DNA of 64,000 bases, taken from contig CAKZRP010000063.1 in the NCBI GenBank assembly GCA_937146765.1, forward strand, positions 1-64,000, written 5' to 3'. The translations under genes were made by a program, and so were the position numbers. Numbering within the stretch: position 1 is the stretch's first letter; each line of letters begins with the position of its first letter. Shown one piece after another: positions 57,648 through 64,000 of this stretch. The notes beneath the pieces were generated by a model. It was given only the letters and a program-made list of their open reading frames with translations, made no database searches and had not been told where the DNA came from. Origin of the DNA: an uncultured Paracoccaceae bacterium (lineage in GTDB: Bacteria; Pseudomonadota; Alphaproteobacteria; Rhodobacterales; Rhodobacteraceae).

Positions 57648-59282
57648 GTGGCGAGATTTCAGATACTTCCCCTTGGGATTAGGGGTGGACGTCGGGCGGT
57701 TATCTTGTCGGAGCAATCTGCGTTTCAGGTCAATTTGTTCGGCCCGTTCGAAGTCTTGGCGGCGGACGGCAGCATCGTCCATGTGCCCAGCAAGCGCGGC
57801 AAGGTGTTGATTGCGGCACTGGCCACCGGACGCAAGGGGCAACGCACCCGCGACTGGTTGCAGAACCTCCTGTGGCAGGGGCGTGGCAAGGTGCAGGCCT
57901 CCTCAAGTCTGCGGCAGGAGTTGCGCCTTATCCGCAAGGCGTTTGACCACCCGGACGTAATCCTCTCCGACCATGGAATGCTCTGCCTCAACCCGGATCT
58001 GATCTCCGCTTCCGTCGAGCCGGAAGCGGGACCGGACAAGCGCGAGTTCCTCGAAGGGATCGACCTGCCGGACCCGGTGGCGTCTTGGCTCTGCGATCAG
58101 CGCGCGCAGGTGAACTGGGCCCCTGCCGCAGTGGTCGAGCACGAGGAGAGCGAGCGTCCCGCCGTGGCGGAAACCGGCGAGCCGCTGGTCTACTTCAACC
58201 GGGTCAGCCCCGGCGAGATGGAGCTGGAAATCGCCAATGAGGTGTTCCAGAGCCATATCGAGAAGGGGATGAGCGACCTGGCACCACTCGAAATCCGCTA
58301 CACGGCGCGCGAGGTGGACGCGGACCGCCACACGCTGATCAAGACCCAGATCCTGAAGTCCGGTCACGAGGCGCTCTTGCGTGTGGTGATGCCGGGATTG
58401 TCGCCGGGACAGCGCAACTGGACCGCCAGCTGGCGGGGGATGCAACAGGCGATCCTGCATTGCGAGGACGAAGACCTTTTGCAGCTTGCCTTCCGCGCCC
58501 AGGAGGCGGCGGTCGATGCGCTGACCGTGAGCGAGAGTCGCAAGAACCGGATCAGTGCCAGCCTTCTCGGGCTGCGTGCCATGCGCAAGATCCTGAGCAT
58601 GGACCGGCCCAATCTCGATCAGGCCGACCGCGATCTGCAAGCGGCCTATGACCTTGTTCCCAAGGGCGTCTTCCTCGGCTGGCGTGCCTTCATCCAGGCC
58701 AATCTGATTGTCGAGAGCACCGATCTCGATCCCGGGTATCAGGCGGAGCTCGCGGCCAATCTGGCCCGCCGAGGCCTGCTGGAGGAGCCGGAAAACGCGG
58801 CGCTCAAGGCGGCGGCCTCGCATGTCTTTCTGCTGACCGGACAGGATGTGACGGCGGCTGGCGAGCTGGCGCGCGATGCCACCGCGCTTGACCCCGCAAA
58901 CCCGCTTGGCTGGGCCTCGCGCGCCAATGCGGAGATCGCCTCGGGGCGGATCGAAGCTTCGGTGGATTTCTCCCGCCGCGCCTTGCGGATCGGACGGTTC
59001 TCGCGGTCGCGGCACTGGTGGGAGATGCAGGCGGGTGTCTCGGCGGCGCTGAGCGGAAACTACGAGGCTGCCCGGGTCCACAGCAAGATGGCCCATTCGC
59101 TGATGCCCACCTTCCGCCCGCCGCTGCGCTATCTTGCGGCATTGGAGCAGCAACGCGGGGACAGCGAGGCGGTGGAAACGCTGGTCGGCAAGATGCGTGT
59201 GATCGAAGACGGCTTCGAGATGTCCGATCTGAAGGAGCCCGAATACCCCTCGGGCAATCTCAGGCGCGCAGGCCTCGCCTGA
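57648..59282 (+). CDS. SARP/winged-helix + TPR transcriptional regulator
   Basis: GTG start (a TTG near 57705 is an alternative); FQVNLFGPFEVLAADGSIVHVPSKRGKVLIAALATGRKGQRTRDWLQNLLWQ...SSLRQELRLIRKAF (SARP-type N-term), TPR-like C-term (NAALKAAASHVFLLTGQDVTAAGELARDATALDPANPLGWASRANAEI). Confidence 0.8.
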   Translation: MARFQILPLGIRGGRRAVILSEQSAFQVNLFGPFEVLAADGSIVHVPSKRGKVLIAALATGRKGQRTRDWLQNLLWQGRGKVQASSSLRQELRLIRKAFDHPDVILSDHGMLCLNPDLISASVEPEAGPDKREFLEGIDLPDPVASWLCDQRAQVNWAPAAVVEHEESERPAVAETGEPLVYFNRVSPGEMELEIANEVFQSHIEKGMSDLAPLEIRYTAREVDADRHTLIKTQILKSGHEALLRVVMPGLSPGQRNWTASWRGMQQAILHCEDEDLLQLAFRAQEAAVDALTVSESRKNRISASLLGLRAMRKILSMDRPNLDQADRDLQAAYDLVPKGVFLGWRAFIQANLIVESTDLDPGYQAELAANLARRGLLEEPENAALKAAASHVFLLTGQDVTAAGELARDATALDPANPLGWASRANAEIASGRIEASVDFSRRALRIGRFSRSRHWWEMQAGVSAALSGNYEAARVHSKMAHSLMPTFRPPLRYLAALEQQRGDSEAVETLVGKMRVIEDGFEMSDLKEPEYPSGNLRRAGLA

Positions 59283-59405
59283 CCGGGCCACCCCGACGCG
59301 GGATTAGCACGCTTCTCACAGATTATTCACGGTTCCTTTGCGCTTCGGGCTGCTTTGCTGCGCGAGGGACATTTTTCATCCGCACAAAACAAGGGATTGG
59401 GGACA

Positions 59406-60677
59406 ATGGCGCGATTTGGACATACCGGTCATACTGGTCACACGGGGCATACTGGTCACACGGGGCACACCGGCCATACGGGTCATACCGGCCATACGGG
59501 GCATACAGGCCATACAGGCCATACAGGGGCGTCCTATACCGGATCGGGACACAGCGCGGCCATGATGACGGCGCTGATGTTGACGCGTGAAGGGGTGATC
59601 GGCAGCTGGCAACCCCCTGCAGTGACGGCGGAGCACATGTTTGACGGCGGCGATCTCGGCCATTTGTCCGGTCCGCCCCAGACCAGCGTGATCGACTACG
59701 AACTGATGGCGCCGGTCTTTATCGACATCGTGCCTTCTGACGCTCAGAACGCCCATGGGGTCGCCTATCTCTGCCATTCGGATGCCCTGCATCCCGGACC
59801 TCTGGTGGAATTGATGCGGCTGGCTGCCCCCTCTCCGGCCGTCTTTGCCCGGCAAATCGACCATCTCGACCACTACGCGGACCTGCGGGCGGACCGGATG
59901 GAGGAGATCGACGTGCAATTGACGGACCTCACGTCCTTTTTTGCCGCGCTGGCGCATCTGCATCCGGCCCGCAACAAGGCGACCTTGACCTTCATTCAGG
60001 CGGCCTTGCGGTTCTGTGCCACAGTGCAGTTCCGCATCAAGCACGGGTTCGGCTGCGCGCGCCCTTCGAGCCTGTCGCCGCAGGTGATGCCGATGATCCA
60101 GACGCCGGCCCATGGCACCCTCCCGAGCGGCCATGCCACCGAGGCCCTGTTCCTCGCCACCCTGTTCAAGGCGATGGCGCGAGAGCTGTCGCTGGGCATC
60201 GTGGGGGACCAGGCGGCCTGGCTGGCGCAGTTCGACAGCCAGTGCGACCGGCTCGCGGTGCGTATTGCCGCCAGCCGGACCGTGGCCGGGGTGCATTTCC
60301 CGGTCGACAGCGCTGCCGGTGCCGTTCTGGGCGATACCCTGGCGCGCTATGTGCTTGCCCGGGTTCAGGTTCCCGCCCCGACCGCGACAGCGAATGCCAC
60401 CGGGGGTGAGACGGGGGCTGCGACCGAGGCTCTGACTGGGTCTGCCATCGCCTGGAGCCGCCTGGATGCAGATATGGAGGCCTTCGGGGCGGCAGATTAC
60501 ACCGTCGACACCCTGTCGGCCCTGCGCAACGGATCCGCTATCAACGGCGAAACGGTCACCTCCCTGCGCACCGAAGCCCTCAGCCTTCGCTACAGCGCGC
60601 AGCTTGATTGGTTGTGGCAATCTTGCGTGAAGGAATTGCGTCGCGGGGCAGTTGGGCAACCGGGACAGGAGAGCTGA
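59406..60677 (+). CDS. PAP2/vanadium haloperoxidase-fold protein with N-terminal (Gly-His-Thr)12 repeat
   Basis: KHGFGCARP (KX6RP), PSGH, SRTVAGVHFPVD (SRX5HX3D): complete PAP2 signature; N-term MARF(GHT)12GASYTG. Confidence 0.88.
   Translation: MARFGHTGHTGHTGHTGHTGHTGHTGHTGHTGHTGHTGHTGASYTGSGHSAAMMTALMLTREGVIGSWQPPAVTAEHMFDGGDLGHLSGPPQTSVIDYELMAPVFIDIVPSDAQNAHGVAYLCHSDALHPGPLVELMRLAAPSPAVFARQIDHLDHYADLRADRMEEIDVQLTDLTSFFAALAHLHPARNKATLTFIQAALRFCATVQFRIKHGFGCARPSSLSPQVMPMIQTPAHGTLPSGHATEALFLATLFKAMARELSLGIVGDQAAWLAQFDSQCDRLAVRIAASRTVAGVHFPVDSAAGAVLGDTLARYVLARVQVPAPTATANATGGETGAATEALTGSAIAWSRLDADMEAFGAADYTVDTLSALRNGSAINGETVTSLRTEALSLRYSAQLDWLWQSCVKELRRGAVGQPGQES
59418..59525 (+). repeat. 9-bp in-frame tandem repeat, 12 copies, encoding GHT
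   Basis: gga cat acc ggt cat act ggt cac acg ggg cat act ... ggc cat aca; read codon by codon. Confidence 0.97.
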
Positions 60678-60679
60678 TC

Positions 60680-62701
60680 ATGGCGCTGTTCTGGCGACAG
60701 GAAACGGCGGGACCGGGAAATCCCTTGCCGCGCCATCCGGCGGCGCATTGGTGGTACACGCTGGAGGATGAGGCGCGCGCGGTGGGAACCCCGCCCGCAG
60801 CCAGCTTGCTGGCGCTGGACCTCGATGCTGGTGGCGCGACAACGGATCTTTTGTCGCCGTCACAGGCGCAGGCCCTGCATCAGGGCGCGACGGTGTGGGG
60901 GGCGACCGCACCTCTGGCTGATCTGCTGACACGGGTGCAGGACGGGCTGCGCGACCGGACGCTTTTTGCGCCGGTTCTGCCAAAGGGGTGCTTCAACGCC
61001 CCCGATGCGGAACCGTCCTGCGACGGCTTCGTGGTGCCGCAGATGCCCGCGGACAGCACGGTCATTGCGGTGATCGACGACGGGATCGCCTTTGCCCATC
61101 CCACTTTTCGCACCCCCAGTGGCGGCACCCGTTTTGCCGCGGTCTGGCAGCAGGACGCGCCGGGGCTGCGCGGGCGGATGGCGGATGTGCCCTTTGGTCA
61201 TGTCTTCAGCCGGGCAGAGATCGACAGCCGCCTGGCGGAGGCCGGGGGAGAGGAGGATCGCTTCTATGCCGCGCTGCCGCGGCTCGGAGAGGGGCAAAGA
61301 GTGCCATTCCGACACCGACACCTGCATGGCACCCATGTTGCCGATCTGGCCTGCGGTGCCGGGCGCGGCGATGCGATCGACGTGGATCCGGAGCGTTTTC
61401 CGATCCTTGCGGTGAACCTGCCGACAGCTCTGGTCAGCGACACCGGTGGCACTTTTATGGCGGCGGCTATGATTCTCGGGTTGCAGGACGTCCTGCGCCG
61501 CACCGAGGCGATGATGGCCCAGGCCCAGAGCCGGTTTCCGCTGGTGCTGAACCTCAGCTTTGGTCTCGGCGGCATCGGCAAGAACGGCGGGCACCTGATC
61601 GCCGCCGCGCTTGAACAGGCGATGGACTATTGGCACGCAACCCATGGTGTGCCGATGCGGGTGGTCCTGCCTGCGGGAAATACTTTGCAATCTCGACTGG
61701 CCGCGCGCGCCGAGATCGCGCCGGGCCGCCCGCATCGCGCAGTGCTGCGGGTCACACCGGAGAATCGGGGCTCCACCTACCTTGAAATTGCGCTGAACCG
61801 GCGCGGCTTGAAACCGACGCATTCCGCGCTTTCGGTCAAGGTGACGCCACCGCCTGGCGCGGGGATCTTCCCGCCGGCCTTGCCGCCCGCACCGCTGGCG
61901 ATGGATACCGCCTTGCACCTCGTATGCGAGGACGCTGCCTTCGGCCCCAAAGGGCTGGCACAATGCGGGATCTATCACGGGTTCCAGCGTGATTTCGCCC
62001 CGGAGACCCCGGCACCGGAAGGCACGGGTGTAGAGATCGTGACCGTGGCCATCCCGGCCAATGCTGCCCGCGATCCCTATCGGCCCTTGCCGCCCGGTGG
62101 CGAGTGGGTGATCGAGATCGCCCTTGCGCCCGGGCAACGGGAGGCCTGCGAGATCGAGTTGCGGGTGCTGCGTAATGATGTTCCCCGCCAGATAAACCCG
62201 ATCCGCCAAAGGTCCTGGTTGCTCGACCCCGCGTGGCAGGGGTTTACGCCTGACGGTCACCGCTCCACCGCGTTGGAGGACCCCGGGTGCTCGATCACCC
62301 GGCGCGGTTCCTTGAATGCCCTCTCCGGTGGTCGTCAGATCTGGACTCTTGCCTCCTCCTATGCGGATCGCGAGCTGCTGTCGGACTATTCCTCTGCCGG
62401 ACCGGGTGGACCGCTTGCTGAAGGAGCGGGCGTGACCCTTCATGCTCCGGCTGACGACAGTCCTCTGCGCAAGGGGCGGCGCGCGGCCGGATCCCGCGCT
62501 GCATCCCAGGTGCGGCTTTCGGGCACCAGCGTCGCGGCGCCCCTCGCAACCCGGGCGCTGGCGCTGGCCCTGTCCCATTGGCACGCGGATGCACCCAGTG
62601 TCGCCCCGGCGGATTTTGCCCCACCGGAAACCTTTGCAGTGCGCGGCCCGCATCTGCCGTGGGACCGGGCCGGCTTTGGCGGGATAGCCGGGACGGGGTG
62701 A
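60680..62701 (+). CDS. subtilisin-like S8 serine peptidase
   Basis: Asp: TVIAVIDDGIAFAHPTF; His: HRHLHGTHVADLACG; Ser: VRLSGTSVAAPLATRAL; no obvious signal peptide. Confidence 0.92.
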   Translation: MALFWRQETAGPGNPLPRHPAAHWWYTLEDEARAVGTPPAASLLALDLDAGGATTDLLSPSQAQALHQGATVWGATAPLADLLTRVQDGLRDRTLFAPVLPKGCFNAPDAEPSCDGFVVPQMPADSTVIAVIDDGIAFAHPTFRTPSGGTRFAAVWQQDAPGLRGRMADVPFGHVFSRAEIDSRLAEAGGEEDRFYAALPRLGEGQRVPFRHRHLHGTHVADLACGAGRGDAIDVDPERFPILAVNLPTALVSDTGGTFMAAAMILGLQDVLRRTEAMMAQAQSRFPLVLNLSFGLGGIGKNGGHLIAAALEQAMDYWHATHGVPMRVVLPAGNTLQSRLAARAEIAPGRPHRAVLRVTPENRGSTYLEIALNRRGLKPTHSALSVKVTPPPGAGIFPPALPPAPLAMDTALHLVCEDAAFGPKGLAQCGIYHGFQRDFAPETPAPEGTGVEIVTVAIPANAARDPYRPLPPGGEWVIEIALAPGQREACEIELRVLRNDVPRQINPIRQRSWLLDPAWQGFTPDGHRSTALEDPGCSITRRGSLNALSGGRQIWTLASSYADRELLSDYSSAGPGGPLAEGAGVTLHAPADDSPLRKGRRAAGSRAASQVRLSGTSVAAPLATRALALALSHWHADAPSVAPADFAPPETFAVRGPHLPWDRAGFGGIAGTG

Positions 62702-62734
62702 CCCCTGCATCGCTATCTTGTCGCACTGGGATTA

Positions 62735-62768
62735 AAACCTCCTTCCGCAGGCCGGGAGGAGGTTTTTT
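62735..62768 (+). terminator. rho-independent terminator after the S8 peptidase
   Basis: AAACCTCCTTCC-GCAGGCC-GGGAGGAGGTTTTTT. Confidence 0.85.
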
Positions 62769-63169
62769 CACGCATTCATCACAACCGATCGGGTGCATTC
62801 CAGAGGCGTTAACGCCATAGTCATACTTGTGAGTGCGGACAAATGTTGAGTGAAGTTTTTTCAGAACCAGTGCTTTGTAAGGTGTATTGAGTATCTCCGC
62901 AAACATAGCGCGAACCGTTACGTGCAGGACGATGTGGTTGGTGTACATCTTCCCTGGACAGGTAAGCGTGGCGCCGGCGGCTCCAGTCCCCAAAGTCGGG
63001 GTCGTCGGCGCAACTAACGAACCGCTATGCGTTCAGGTTTCAGTTTCCGGAAGTGTGGGTAAAGAGTGCTTTTGAACAAGGTCTTCCGGACGGCCGCTGC
63101 GCCGGTTGCAGGCTTCGTCTTGGGGTTGGCGTAGCGGTGCGAATTCACAGAGATTGGCCGGAGAAGCTG

Positions 63170-63541
63170 ATGAATGATACCGATCCGGGCGATGGCGCGG
63201 ACCGGTTGAAGGCGACGGACTACGTGTTGCAAAAAGCCTTCGACCAGATGGAAGCCGCGGCGGTTTCGATCGGGCAGGCGCGTCAGTCGAACGATCTGGC
63301 TGCCTTGGAGGAGGCCGTGAGGCTCATGCGTCAGGCGCAGGTTGTTTTCTTGCGCGTGCTGAACCGATCACCCGCCGAAACTGCGAGATTCCTGGCGCTT
63401 CGGCAGGATGATCTGGTCGAGGGCATGGCGGTTGAGATAGGCGAGGATCCCCAGACCGACAAGGGCCAGGATGATGCCACGCCTCTGGCTGGCGCAAATC
63501 GAGGGCGTGATCCTGAAACTGGTGATCCCAACGTCGGATAA
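63170..63541 (+). CDS. small hypothetical protein (MNDTDPGDGADRLKATDYVLQKAFDQMEAAAVSIGQARQS...)
   Basis: ORF with helical amphipathic N-terminal; C-terminal half overlaps an antisense TM-containing ORF, so at least one of the two is spurious or truncated. Confidence 0.45.
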   Translation: MNDTDPGDGADRLKATDYVLQKAFDQMEAAAVSIGQARQSNDLAALEEAVRLMRQAQVVFLRVLNRSPAETARFLALRQDDLVEGMAVEIGEDPQTDKGQDDATPLAGANRGRDPETGDPNVG

Positions 63542-63613
63542 GTTGCCCGTCATACTTTGCACAAGTGTGTTGACAGGCTTGAATAAAGTGAAGGATAAGC
63601 GCTCCGCGTGAGA

Positions 63614-63691
63614 GGGCCGTTAGCTCAGCTGGATTAGAGCAGGGAACTTCTAATTCTCAGGTCGGGGGTTCGAGTCCTCCACGGCTCGCCA
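63614..63691 (+). tRNA. tRNA-Arg (anticodon TCT)
   Basis: GGGCCGTTAGCTCAGCTGGATTAGAGCAGGGAACTTCTAATTCTCAGGTCGGGGGTTCGAGTCCTCCACGGCTCGCCA folds as cloverleaf; loop CTTCTAA. Confidence 0.96.
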
Positions 63692-63698
63692 CTCATTG

Positions 63699-64000
63699 TC
63701 ATTTTTCCTTACCTTTCAATGCTTTGTGTTCGGAGTTGGCGAACTCTTCGGGAAGGTTCACCACGTTTTGTTCGCCATTTGGGCGCGCAATGAGTTTTTC
63801 CATCGCAGAGTCAGCCAAACCTTCGCGTCCTGCGGCTTCCGTGTAGAGCTGTACGAGCGCTAGCGTTTTGTGGCCTGTGATCGCCGCGATTTCGTGTGTT
63901 GTCGCTCTCGCCTCGGCCAATCGGCGTGCGCAGGCTTTCCTGAGACCGTGCGACGTGCAGGCGGGAAGCCCAGCTTCATCGCACCAATCACGCATGGAGT
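63699..64000 (-). CDS. tyrosine recombinase/integrase, C-terminal part (runs off window)
   Basis: TSHGLRKACARRLAEARATTHEIAAITGHKTLALVQLYTEAAGR: HxLRK...GH...Y catalytic motif; the frame stays open upstream of the listed ATG at 63995. Confidence 0.9.
   Translation of the reverse strand, partial: SMRDWCDEAGLPACTSHGLRKACARRLAEARATTHEIAAITGHKTLALVQLYTEAAGREGLADSAMEKLIARPNGEQNVVNLPEEFANSEHKALKGKEK

Noticed and set aside
57903-59291. 462-aa minus ORF antisense to the SARP/TPR regulator
   Set aside because: No recognisable motifs; + strand protein has SARP and TPR-like character.
59418-59525. CRISPR-like array
   Set aside because: 9-bp contiguous in-frame repeats without spacers; a coding repeat. 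No CRISPR array or cas gene seen in the window.
59376-60659. Minus ORF across the GHT repeat (would encode MACMACMPRMAGMTRMAG... repeats)
   Set aside because: Mirror of the + strand repeat; + strand carries the full PAP2 signature and a sensible start, so the antisense repeat is coincidental.
60860-62710. 616-aa minus ORF antisense to the S8 peptidase
   Set aside because: Arg/Gln/His-rich antisense translation; catalytic triad is on the + strand.

Overview
High-GC alphaproteobacterial chromosome segment, most likely Rhodobacteraceae/Roseobacter group judging from gene content and protein style (taxonomy is inference). Left to right it contains: a degenerate IS5-type transposase; a metal-resistance block (CsoR/RcnR-type repressor, NreB-like MFS with His-rich tail, ChrB-like, ChrA); a MYG1-family gene; a queuosine precursor operon (queF-E-D-C); a polar amino-acid ABC transporter; peroxiredoxin and AEC transporter genes; a housekeeping cluster (MBL hydrolase, tatD, holB, tmk, D-Ala-D-Ala carboxypeptidase, SPOR protein); tRNA-Ser(TGA) followed by a three-gene unannotatable cassette that includes a ~996-aa protein with a papain-like QGxxGSC motif; a dipeptide ABC transporter / gamma-glutamyltransferase / DUF1028 / GntR operon; an MCP; two two-domain FkbM/glycosyltransferase proteins; proC; an ectoine-degradation-like set (doeB, Lrp regulator, doeD-like); a Hint-domain protein; a TRAP transporter plus LysR and a gallate/4-oxalomesaconate pathway operon that carries a VOC-type extradiol dioxygenase; a three-gene locus made of a SARP/TPR regulator, a PAP2/haloperoxidase-fold protein with a 12x Gly-His-Thr N-terminal repeat, and a leaderless subtilisin; and, at the right edge, tRNA-Arg(TCT) abutting a tyrosine integrase (likely edge of a genomic island). 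The strongest candidates for undescribed biology are the GHT-repeat PAP2 + subtilisin + regulator locus (57.6-62.7 kb), the three-gene cassette with the putative cysteine protease (22.5-27.7 kb), and the galBCD operon with a non-canonical ring-cleavage enzyme (54.1-57.6 kb). All product calls come from reading translated motifs; no database search was run.
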